A stretch of 64,000 nt of DNA from Maridesulfovibrio sp. (GTDB lineage: Bacteria > Desulfobacterota > Desulfovibrionia > Desulfovibrionales > Desulfovibrionaceae). A model generated the notes under the pieces. It had not been told where the DNA came from. It saw nothing but the letters and a program-made list of their open reading frames with translations, and did no database searches. The first letter of the stretch is position 1, and the number at the start of each line of letters is the position of its first letter. Below are positions 33,985-44,305 of the stretch, piece by piece. Location of the stretch: assembly GCF_963678865.1 (NCBI RefSeq), contig NZ_OY787459.1, forward strand, positions 1,206,501 to 1,270,500. The letters run 5' to 3'. Both the position numbers and the translations under genes were made by a program.

Positions 33985-35424
33985 ATGAAAAAAATCATAC
34001 TGTTTCTGCTTGCAGCAATACTTGCAACCACCCACGCACTGGCCGACACCAAGGTTGCCCTTGTAATCGGAAACTCAGCCTACCCAACATCACCTTTGAC
34101 CAATCCGGTCAATGATGCCACGGACATGAGCGCAGCCCTTCAGGAACTGGGTTTCACAACAACCCTGCTGACCGATGCTACCCAACGGGAAATGGACACA
34201 GCCATCAAAAAATTCGGGCAGCAACTCTTCAATGCCGAGACAGGACTCTTCTACTTTGCCGGACATGGCATGCAAATAAACGGACAAAATTATCTCATTC
34301 CGGTAGATGCCAATGTAGCCAGTGAAAGTGATGTGAAATACGAATCCGTGAATGCCGGACGGGTGCTGGATAAAATGAACGAAGCCGGGAACAAGGTAAA
34401 TATAGTGCTGCTTGATGCCTGCCGGGACAATCCTTTTGCACGCTCTTTCAGGTCCGGCAGAAAAGGGCTGGCCCGCATGGACGCTCCTCCCGGTTCCATC
34501 ATCGGATACGCTACGGCTCCCGGCCAGACCGCCTCAGACGGAATCGGACGAAACGGGGTCTACACAAAAGCTCTGCTGAATAACATCGCCAAACCTGGAG
34601 CGGACATAAACCAGATGTTCATGGCCGCACGCATCGAAGTAGCCAAGCTGACTGGCAATAAACAGATTCCCTGGGAATCCAGCTCGCTGATGGACTATTT
34701 CTATTTCAACAGCAAAGGGAATAATCTGAAAGCACAAGCTAAGACACTCGCTCCGGTTCAGACTGCAAGCCTGCCGCCGGCGGCAAAAACACGGGCCAAG
34801 ACAACCGATCTTAGAAATATTTCATTTCCCTACACAGACAGATTCAACAACTTTGACCATGTCATGTGGGATGAAAAAGGGGAAAATGTTAATTTGAACT
34901 TCGGCCCGGAGGGTTTGATTCTGAAGACTCCCAGAGGGGAAGAAAGTACGGGAGGGATAAAAAGTAATTTCAATTTCAGAGGCGATTTCGACATTGAAGT
35001 CGGAATCAAATTCCTGTTCGCCCCCTCACCAAAAATGATGCAAAGCTGTGTGATAAAGTTGAGCAAAGGAAAACAGCACTCACTGGTCTTTTTAATTCAG
35101 AAGGCCTACCGAAAACCGTTCATAAGAATCGGTGAGAAAAAACGATCTGAAAAACGTAAGATTTACAACACAAGGGCGAGTAGACAAGGATTTGAAGGTG
35201 CTCTGCGCATCACCCGTCTGGATGATGAAATAACATTCAGCCTCAAGCCGGCAGGAGCAGCAGACTGGAAAGAACTGGCCACCACTCCGGCGGCTTCTGA
35301 AGAACTTGATTTGAGCTTTATCCTCGACAACTACGACTGGGTAAAGAAAAATACCCAGTTCCCGTTGCAGGCTGAAATCAAATACCTGACCATCCATTCC
35401 GCCGCAAAACTTGTCGAAAAATAG
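33985..35424 (+). CDS. Secreted caspase-family (C14) protease
   Basis: 479 residues. A signal peptide (MKKIILFLLAAILATTHALA) precedes a caspase-like p20 domain with the catalytic dyad visible: YFAGHGMQ (His94) and LLDACRDNPF (Cys146). RVALVIGNSAY-type strand 1 is present (KVALVIGNSAYP). The p20 domain ends near 240. After a short Pro/Ala/Lys linker (245-275) comes a beta-rich C-terminal domain (about 280-470) resembling a lectin/laminin-G-type jelly roll (DRFNNFDHVMWDEKG, FRGDFDIEVGIKF). Bacterial caspase homologues cleave after Arg/Lys or Asp; the substrate is unknown. It is monocistronic and periplasmic or exported. Confidence 0.85.
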   Translation: MKKIILFLLAAILATTHALADTKVALVIGNSAYPTSPLTNPVNDATDMSAALQELGFTTTLLTDATQREMDTAIKKFGQQLFNAETGLFYFAGHGMQINGQNYLIPVDANVASESDVKYESVNAGRVLDKMNEAGNKVNIVLLDACRDNPFARSFRSGRKGLARMDAPPGSIIGYATAPGQTASDGIGRNGVYTKALLNNIAKPGADINQMFMAARIEVAKLTGNKQIPWESSSLMDYFYFNSKGNNLKAQAKTLAPVQTASLPPAAKTRAKTTDLRNISFPYTDRFNNFDHVMWDEKGENVNLNFGPEGLILKTPRGEESTGGIKSNFNFRGDFDIEVGIKFLFAPSPKMMQSCVIKLSKGKQHSLVFLIQKAYRKPFIRIGEKKRSEKRKIYNTRASRQGFEGALRITRLDDEITFSLKPAGAADWKELATTPAASEELDLSFILDNYDWVKKNTQFPLQAEIKYLTIHSAAKLVEK

Positions 35425-35480
35425 GGACTCCGGCGACCAAGAAAGCTCAGCCTGTTCGGAATCCCTATGAGTTAGGCCGA

Positions 35481-36581
35481 CTAATCATTAAAAGCCTGCT
35501 TCATAAGATGCTTGCCCAGACCACCTAAATCTTTGGGTGTGTAGCCGAAAACATCCTGCCAGTTTTCGGTTGATTCCATGCAGAAGTAGAGTTGCCTGCC
35601 CATACCGTGCTTGCGCAGTCGGTCAACAATGAACTTGAACTGACGCAGACGCAAGGGCCGCAGCAGACGCATCTTGTTGTCATTTCCGGTAATAAATTCA
35701 TCATAGATGTAAGTAGTTTCCGGAAAATTCTGTTCAATTATCGACTTGAGATGAGGCATATGCCTGAATGAACCGAGACTGAAATAAGCGATCTGCTCCG
35801 GCTTCACGTAATCGAAAATCATGTCGATAATTTCAGCATACCCTTCTCGCCAGCCGTCAAAACGGATGATGGGATCGAAATGCAGACAAACCCGGAACCC
35901 GGCTTCAGCGCAAGTACGGGCAGCTTCAAGGCGTTCTATAAGAGTAGAAACCCCGAACTCCTCATGCTCGTTGACAAACGGGGCATTGAGCGACCAAGCC
36001 GGGAGCAGACGATCAGTGCGCTTAACTACATCCATCCATGAGAGATCAATGATCTTGGATTTCAGCTCAAGACAGACATTGGGATAATCACCGAGGAACT
36101 CCACCAGATCACGGCTGTACCCGGTAACAGCTTCAAGGGCGAGGGAATCTGTGAATTCTCCGGTCCCCACACGGTACCGGGTGGAACTATCCGCAGAGAA
36201 AGCCTTGCCCAACTCATCGAACAAATCATTCTGGTTGGCCCAGACCTTGAGTACGTTATCCTGAAAGTAAGCCTGCAAAATACAGTAAGAGCAGGCCATA
36301 GGGCAGCCCTCGCCGATGTGGATGATCCGGTATCCGCAACAATGATAGTAGCGGGTTCCGGGGCAGAAGCGCAGGAACTTGCCCTTGTACTCCTTTAAGT
36401 ACAAAGACTGCTTTCCACCCAATTCCCCGTGAGGGAAATTATCCGGGTCCACAACCTCCACCGGGAGGCCGGGCATACGCGAAAGAACCCGCTCGGTAAG
36501 AGGAACCTTCTGCATGCTGCGATCAATATATATTTTTTCAATTCCCTTCAGATGATCGGGAAGTACATTTTTTTTACTCAT
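35481..36581 (-). CDS. Spore-photoproduct-lyase-like radical SAM protein
   Basis: 366 residues with the radical SAM CxxxCxxC motif at Cys93, Cys97 and Cys100 (GEGCPMACSYCILQ). The N-terminal FCPGTRYYHCCGYRIIH and the C-terminal EFITGNDNKMRLLRPLRLRQ agree with the SplB family. Bona fide SplB reverses thymine dimer spore photoproduct with a 5'-deoxyadenosyl radical. This organism type does not sporulate, so the natural substrate is open. It is on the same strand as the ParB-domain gene, 139 bp downstream of its stop. Confidence 0.82.
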   Translation of the reverse strand: MSKKNVLPDHLKGIEKIYIDRSMQKVPLTERVLSRMPGLPVEVVDPDNFPHGELGGKQSLYLKEYKGKFLRFCPGTRYYHCCGYRIIHIGEGCPMACSYCILQAYFQDNVLKVWANQNDLFDELGKAFSADSSTRYRVGTGEFTDSLALEAVTGYSRDLVEFLGDYPNVCLELKSKIIDLSWMDVVKRTDRLLPAWSLNAPFVNEHEEFGVSTLIERLEAARTCAEAGFRVCLHFDPIIRFDGWREGYAEIIDMIFDYVKPEQIAYFSLGSFRHMPHLKSIIEQNFPETTYIYDEFITGNDNKMRLLRPLRLRQFKFIVDRLRKHGMGRQLYFCMESTENWQDVFGYTPKDLGGLGKHLMKQAFND

Positions 36582-36641
36582 TTTTAATCCGCTGATCTAA
36601 ATACACGAAGCGGCGAAGCCATACTAAAAAAGTTTGGGATC

Positions 36642-36667
36642 CTTAAACCCTTACCAAAGGGTTTAAG
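36642..36667. repeat. Short intergenic inverted repeat
   Basis: CTTAAACCCTT (36642-36652) and AAGGGTTTAAG (36657-36667), flanked by TTTGGGATC and CCGCCGGAGGC. It resembles dispersed intergenic repeats of related genomes. It could act as a weak terminator. Confidence 0.55.
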
Positions 36668-36720
36668 CCGCCGGAGGCAAAATCTTTACATCAAAAGCGC
36701 GACAGCGCATCAAATTAATC

Positions 36721-37674
36721 CTACTTATCCCGTCCAAGCTCAAACAACTCTTCCCAGCCGCTGAACTTAGCAATCGACTCAAGATCGTCTATGGCTTTCC
36801 GCATCATCTCACGACTCTTGAAGCGGGTCTGGATCATGACTTCCCCGGTCTCGAAGCTGCCCACAGGCTCTACCCGCCACCTAGTCCCGGCACATACTTC
36901 TGAAACAATCTTGTTATGAACCTTCTCAAGTTCGCTCAAAGTTGGATAGCGCAACTCTTTTGCCGCCTTGCAAAAACGTGCCACCGCATCCTTAGGAGAT
37001 TCGCTCTCTGATGCGGGTTCAAATGCAGGTGCGGAAATAAGTTCGTTGATCGATTTATTCTCACGCCGGGAGGTCTCATATAGCCAGGTCAGGAAATTCA
37101 CGGCATTGGAGCGGGACCAGCTCAGCTTTTCAAAAAAACGGACCAGTGCGGCTCGGTCACTATCATCCAGCTTAATCAACACAGAAACTGCAGCCAGCGG
37201 AATATGCCCAAGCCTGAGCAATTCATCATATTCAGGATCAAGTTCCATCCAGTCCAACCAGAATTTCATATCCCGAGATTTAGGCTTGATGGAAAGCAAC
37301 GGCCCGACAGTTTTGCTCAGTTCGGCTGCATCCATTCTGGTGCAAAAAAAGCGCATAGTCGCCAGTTTAAGAGAATCGTCTAACGTACGGGTGCAATTTT
37401 CTTCAAGATGTAACACCGCTTTTTGAGTGTCATCAACAGCATCAATAAAACGGACCAAAACATTTAACCCAAGTTTCGAAGCTGCAGAAACCCTTGCCCT
37501 GCCTGCGATAAGGATATTTTTACCCGATTCTTCCACTGCAAGCACAGGAACAAGCTGACCGTGCTTTTTCAGCGATGGAATGAGTTTTTCAGCCGGCGTT
37601 TCGGGGTGCAACAGCCATGATCCGGAGCAGTCTAAATCTGCCGGAGTGAGACTGCAAACACTGGAATTATTCAA
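36721..37674 (-). CDS. ParB-N domain protein
   Basis: 317 residues. The N-terminal ParB/Spo0J-like domain is visible (EKLIPSLKKHGQLVPVLAVE, then ILIAGRARVSAASKLG). A middle helical domain follows, including a helix-turn-helix-like stretch. The C-terminal third (DAVARFCKAAKELRYPTLSE onward) is not a known ParB dimerisation domain to my eye. There is no parA beside it and it pairs with the Spl-like gene, so chromosome partitioning is unlikely; DNA binding or CTP binding is the inferred activity. Confidence 0.72.
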   Translation of the reverse strand: MNNSSVCSLTPADLDCSGSWLLHPETPAEKLIPSLKKHGQLVPVLAVEESGKNILIAGRARVSAASKLGLNVLVRFIDAVDDTQKAVLHLEENCTRTLDDSLKLATMRFFCTRMDAAELSKTVGPLLSIKPKSRDMKFWLDWMELDPEYDELLRLGHIPLAAVSVLIKLDDSDRAALVRFFEKLSWSRSNAVNFLTWLYETSRRENKSINELISAPAFEPASESESPKDAVARFCKAAKELRYPTLSELEKVHNKIVSEVCAGTRWRVEPVGSFETGEVMIQTRFKSREMMRKAIDDLESIAKFSGWEELFELGRDK

Positions 37675-37752
37675 TTTATTTTACCTCCGATAAACGGAAC
37701 AAAATCGTTCTTATTTTATATTTATGCACGAAATTTTATTAATTATCTACGC

Positions 37753-37781
37753 TTGACATGTTAGCGTGGCTGTACCTATAG
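37753..37781 (+). promoter_or_regulatory. Sigma-70 promoter of the EF-G-like gene
   Basis: TTGACA (37753-37758), 17-base spacer, CTATAG (37776-37781), about 97 bases upstream of the start codon. Confidence 0.65.
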
Positions 37782-37877
37782 GGATTATTAGGAAGAATTA
37801 TAAGTTGCACCTTTAGACCTGTACAAGCCGGGTCGATCGGTCCCGGCTGTAAACATTCAGAGAAACGGAGTTGTTGA

Positions 37878-39941
37878 ATGTCTGAAGCTTTACAAAACCA
37901 AAGGACTTTTGCACTTGTGGGCCACGGCGGTTGTGGCAAAACCTCTACCGCCGAGATGATTCTTTTTAATGCCGGTGTCATCGACAGACTCGGTAAAATC
38001 GAGGAAGGCACCACCGCCCTCGATACCGAACCTGAAGAAATCAAACGCCGCGGTTCCATTCAGTCCGGTTTCGCCGGATACAAGTGGGACAAAAACGACC
38101 ACTATCTCATCGACACTCCGGGTGATGCAAACTTTTGCGGAGACCTGCCCTACTCTCTAGCCGCGTCCGACGGCGTTGTCTTTACCATTGACGCCGTGGA
38201 CGGAGTCAAGCCCCTTTCGCGCAAGGCATGGGCAGCAGTTGAAAAAGCAAATCTACCCGCAGTTATTTACATCAATAAGATGGACCGAGACCGCGCAGAC
38301 TTCGATTCTGCATTCGACAGCCTGAACTCTTCTCTCGGCATCAGCCCCGTACTGCTGTATTATCCCATAGGAATCAAGGAAAATTTCAAGGGCGTAGTGG
38401 ATATGCTCTCTGGGCAAGCCTATCTGTTTGAGGAAAACGGAAAGGTCACCAAAGGTAATATCCCCGCCGATATCGCAGACGAAGTAGAAGTGCTGCGTGA
38501 AACCATGATTGAAAACATTGCTGAAAGTGATGAAGATCTCATGGAAAAATACCTTGAAGAAGGTGAGCTGAATCCTGACGAAATTGCAAAAGGTCTTACC
38601 GCAGGTGTCAAAAACCGTACCCTGTTCCCGGTCTGCGTTGGTTCCGCACTGGAAAACAAGGGTGGATCTTTCCTGCTGGATATGATCCAGACCTACCTGC
38701 CCTCACCGCTTGATCATGCCGAATGGCAGGGCGAAGACGGTGCAACCCGTGAATCTTCCCCTGACGCTCCCGTGGCCTGCTTTGTATTCAAGACTATCGC
38801 CGACCCCTTTGCCGGACAGCTTACTGTTTGCCGCGTTCTCTCCGGAACTGTAAGCGGAGATCTGACCCTGACCAACACCAATACCGGGGTAAAGGAAAGG
38901 ATGGGCAACATTCAACTCATGGTCGGCAAGGAGCAAAAGCCGCTCAAAAACCCGGTCGGTCCCGGTGCAATTATCACTCTTGCCAAGCTCAAGGAAACTT
39001 TCACCGGCGACACTCTCAGCGCCGACAACAACAAATTTACCCTTGAAAAACCGCAACTGGCTCCGCAATTGATCACCTTTGCTCTCTCCCCTGCGGAAAA
39101 AGGTGATGAAGACAAGGTTTTTCAGGCAATTCAGAAACTGCTGGCCGAAGACGTCAACCTCAGCCTTTCCCGAGACGAAGAGTCCGGCGACATCCTGCTT
39201 TCCGGCATGGGCCAGAACCATATTGAAATCTCCGTTGAAAAAGCAAAGCGCCGTTACAAGGCTGAAATCGTACTTAATGCACCCAAGGTGCCCTACCGCG
39301 AAACAATCAAGGGTTCTGCTGAAGTTCAGGGTCGCTTTAAAAAGCAATCCGGCGGACGCGGCCAGTTCGGTGACTGCTGGATCAAGCTTGAGCCGAAGTC
39401 GAAAGGCGATGGTTATGAATTCGTCAACAACATCGTTGGCGGCGTAATCCCCAAGCAGTATATCCCCGCTGTGGATAAAGGAGTTCAGGAAGCAGCCCAA
39501 AAAGGTTTTCTTTCCGGATCGCAGATCATTGACTTCAGGGTCACCCTCTATGACGGATCCTACCATTCCGTCGATTCATCGGAAATGGCCTTCAAGGTCG
39601 CCGGTTCAATGGCTTTCAAGAAAGCCTGCGAAAAAGCCGGGGTTGCCCTGCTTGAACCGCTGATGAACGTTGTAGTTGAAGTACCGGATGAATTCATGGG
39701 TGACATCATCGGCGACCTTTCCTCCCGCCGGGGCAAGGTACTCGGCTCCGACTCCACAGCAGGAGTCACCGAAGTCAAAGCTCACGTACCCATGTCTGAA
39801 ATCCTCAAGTACGCACCGGACCTGCGCTCCATGACCGGTGGTCAGGGAACTTTCACCATGGAATTATCCCATTACGAGGAATGCCCACCGCCTATCGCTG
39901 AAAAAGTAATTGAAGAATATAATGCAGGCAAAGACGAATAA
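37878..39941 (+). CDS. EF-G-like GTPase (EF-G2/FusA2 type)
   Basis: 687 residues with the EF-G domain order. The G1 loop is GHGGCGKTS instead of the usual GHVDHGKTT. Switch I is EPEEIKRRGSI, not the ERGITI of FusA; G3 is DTPGDANF and G4 NKMDR. This set defines the EF-G2/EF-G-like subfamily, whose role in translation differs from FusA and is not settled. Domains II-V follow (GRGQFGDCWIKLEP, then HVPMSEILKYAPDLRSMTGG). It is monocistronic with strong promoter and terminator. The canonical fusA is not in this window. Confidence 0.92.
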   Translation: MSEALQNQRTFALVGHGGCGKTSTAEMILFNAGVIDRLGKIEEGTTALDTEPEEIKRRGSIQSGFAGYKWDKNDHYLIDTPGDANFCGDLPYSLAASDGVVFTIDAVDGVKPLSRKAWAAVEKANLPAVIYINKMDRDRADFDSAFDSLNSSLGISPVLLYYPIGIKENFKGVVDMLSGQAYLFEENGKVTKGNIPADIADEVEVLRETMIENIAESDEDLMEKYLEEGELNPDEIAKGLTAGVKNRTLFPVCVGSALENKGGSFLLDMIQTYLPSPLDHAEWQGEDGATRESSPDAPVACFVFKTIADPFAGQLTVCRVLSGTVSGDLTLTNTNTGVKERMGNIQLMVGKEQKPLKNPVGPGAIITLAKLKETFTGDTLSADNNKFTLEKPQLAPQLITFALSPAEKGDEDKVFQAIQKLLAEDVNLSLSRDEESGDILLSGMGQNHIEISVEKAKRRYKAEIVLNAPKVPYRETIKGSAEVQGRFKKQSGGRGQFGDCWIKLEPKSKGDGYEFVNNIVGGVIPKQYIPAVDKGVQEAAQKGFLSGSQIIDFRVTLYDGSYHSVDSSEMAFKVAGSMAFKKACEKAGVALLEPLMNVVVEVPDEFMGDIIGDLSSRRGKVLGSDSTAGVTEVKAHVPMSEILKYAPDLRSMTGGQGTFTMELSHYEECPPPIAEKVIEEYNAGKDE

Positions 39942-39973
39942 GCCTGCACCAATTTACTATGGTTGAACTACTT

Positions 39974-40002
39974 AGGCCGGGACATGCGTCCCGGCCTTTT
40001 TT
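39974..40002 (+). terminator. Terminator of the EF-G-like gene
   Basis: Arms AGGCCGGGAC (39974-39983) and GTCCCGGCCT (39988-39997), then T6. Confidence 0.93.
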
Positions 40003-40104
40003 CAGTACAAAAAAACAACTTAATACAACCTTCGCTTTACAATCCTTTCATCAAATTATACCGAGACTCACAAACACAATTCAATTCTGCCCCGTGAGTA
40101 AAAT

Positions 40105-40992
40105 ATGCTGAAACGTCCTTATGCACTCAGTACTGCCCTATCAACAATTTTATTATTGCTTCCTGCTATTTGCTCTTCCGCTAACACACCTCAAATTTCA
40201 GTCTGCGCCCCAGAATCAGCGGGAATAGGTCAGCCTTTCCTCATTCAAATTTCATCTCCGCAAACAATCGACCAACTCCTAATCCGCTGGAACGGAAAAA
40301 CCGTCATTCCGTCCATCTCCGTAAACAATGGAACATCACAGGCAATGGTCCTCTTAGGCTCCAGACTTAGCTCTAAACCTGAGGACATTCCACTTATAGT
40401 CGATACCACCATTCATGGGACCAAACATGAATTTCAAAAAACAATCCACATTGTCCCCCATAAATATCAAGAGGAAAAACTTTCAGTTGCCCCTAAAATG
40501 ATCACCCCGCCAGAAAAAAAAATGATGCGTATCAAGGCTGAACGCGAAAAAGCGCTCAAAGCCATAAGGACAGTCTCCGCTGAGCGCAGATGGACAGTTC
40601 CTTTTGCCCTGCCTGTAAAAGGGAAAAAGCTAAGTAGATTTGGCTTATACAGGACATTTAACGGAGAAATAAAGAGGAGACACAAAGGGCTTGATTTCAG
40701 GGCTTGGCTCGGTACTCCCATCAAAGCCATCGCAGCTGGGAAGGTTGTTCTGATAGGCAACTTCTATTACGCGGGCAATTGCGTGTTTATAGACCATGGC
40801 AATGGGGTTGTTTCCAACTCAATCCATATGTCTAAGGTACTTGTCAAAGAAGGCGATCTAGTAAAACCGGGACAAAAGATAGGCCTATCCGGCGCAACAG
40901 GACGTGCAACCGGGGCGCACCTCCACTTAAGTGTTTACGTGCAGGGAGTTTCCATTGACCCGGAACCGCTTTTTACTTTGGGTAGCATCTAG
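40105..40992 (+). CDS. M23 family metallopeptidase, exported
   Basis: 295 residues. A signal peptide (about residues 1-27) is followed by a beta-sandwich-like region and then an M23 LytM domain. The zinc ligands are HKGLDF (H-x3-D) and HLHLSVY. A GHGN-type strand (DHGNGVVSNSIHM) is intact. These enzymes cut peptidoglycan peptide cross-links or act as septal amidase activators when degenerate; here the ligands look complete. The region between signal peptide and M23 includes a charged linker (about 125-165) rich in Lys, Arg and Glu. Confidence 0.88.
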   Translation: MLKRPYALSTALSTILLLLPAICSSANTPQISVCAPESAGIGQPFLIQISSPQTIDQLLIRWNGKTVIPSISVNNGTSQAMVLLGSRLSSKPEDIPLIVDTTIHGTKHEFQKTIHIVPHKYQEEKLSVAPKMITPPEKKMMRIKAEREKALKAIRTVSAERRWTVPFALPVKGKKLSRFGLYRTFNGEIKRRHKGLDFRAWLGTPIKAIAAGKVVLIGNFYYAGNCVFIDHGNGVVSNSIHMSKVLVKEGDLVKPGQKIGLSGATGRATGAHLHLSVYVQGVSIDPEPLFTLGSI

Positions 40993-41117
40993 CAACACAG
41001 TAAATATTGTGAAACAAATATATTAATACTCATTTTCGAAATTACCAGCAAAACTACAGCACCAAATCTCCCGTGACTTAAACTGCAAATAAATGCTAAT
41101 ATGGTCGCAATCTTTAA

Positions 41118-43340
<2,223 letters not shown>

Positions 43341-43368
43341 GCAATCCGTAGGTCACAATAAACAAAAA

Positions 43369-43402
43369 CGGCGTTTCAAAAATTTTTGAGACGCCGCTTT
43401 AT
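43369..43402 (+). terminator. Terminator of katG
   Basis: Arms CGGCGTTTCAAAAA (43369-43382) and TTTTTGAGACGCCG (43383-43396), near perfect, then a T-rich stretch. Confidence 0.85.
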
Positions 43403-43585
43403 TTTTAATTTTAAGGTAGGCATATTGCGTAATTTTTATTATTTTACCTCGCCCCCTTGTCCAGCAGTAAAAATTAAACTACCTAATGGGTTGCTTATTT
43501 GATATTAATTAATGATCGTCAGCGCGGGTGTATAACTCCCGGCTAAAAAATATTTTTCTGAAACAGTTTAACCTCCATTATTACA

Positions 43586-44305
43586 GTGAGTCTATTAAGA
43601 ACCTTATTTTTCTACCTTATTTTTTTTCCGGCCACGATCTTTTTCTCTATTGTAGCCATTATCGGTCGCAATCAGCCCTCAAGCCACTGGTGTGAGCGAA
43701 ACTGGGGCCGCGTTTGTGTCTGGCTCTGCGCCAGCAAAAACATGGTGGACCTGAGTGCATTGGATGAAAAAGAAACCTACGTATTCATGGTCAACCATCA
43801 GAGCTTTTACGATATTCCCCTGCTCTTCAAGTACCTTGCACCATGGCAATTCAAATTCGTAGCCAAAAAACAACTATTTGATTTTCCGGTATTCGGTCAT
43901 GCCATGACTGCAGGGAATCATATTTCCATCGACCGCGAGAACCGCAGGCAGGGCATGCGCGACATCCAGAACGCCATCAACGTTGCCAATAGCGGACTCT
44001 CCCCGCTCATTTTCCCTGAAGGGACCCGCAACCCAGCCCCTGAAAAAGACGGCCTCATGGAATTCAAGACCGGTGGTATGGTGCTTGCCCTGAAATGCCA
44101 AAAACCCATCGCCCCCGTAGTTATGTACGGAGTCAACAGGGTCTGCAGAAAACACAGCCTGTGGATGAACCCTTTTCAGGAAGTCAAAATCAAGGCTCTG
44201 CCTCCTATTGATATTTCCGAATATAAAGTACGTGACCGCGTAAAACTCAAGGAACAGCTTGAAGAAGTAATGGGTGCGGCCTTGGCGGAGCTGAAAGATG
44301 AGTGA
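43586..44305 (+). CDS. plsC: 1-acyl-sn-glycerol-3-phosphate acyltransferase
   Basis: 239 residues. An N-terminal membrane helix (4-26) is followed by the LPLAT motifs: VNHQSFYD (NHX4D, residues about 71-77) and LIFPEGTRNP (FPEGTR). It acylates lysophosphatidic acid to phosphatidic acid. The start is a GTG at 43586; no SD is visible, so it may be slightly wrong. It overlaps the next gene by 8 bp, which couples translation. Confidence 0.9.
   Translation: MSLLRTLFFYLIFFPATIFFSIVAIIGRNQPSSHWCERNWGRVCVWLCASKNMVDLSALDEKETYVFMVNHQSFYDIPLLFKYLAPWQFKFVAKKQLFDFPVFGHAMTAGNHISIDRENRRQGMRDIQNAINVANSGLSPLIFPEGTRNPAPEKDGLMEFKTGGMVLALKCQKPIAPVVMYGVNRVCRKHSLWMNPFQEVKIKALPPIDISEYKVRDRVKLKEQLEEVMGAALAELKDE

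Noticed and set aside
38703-39566. 287-aa minus-strand open frame inside the EF-G-like gene
   Set aside because: Antisense shadow of conserved EF-G domains; no start signal.
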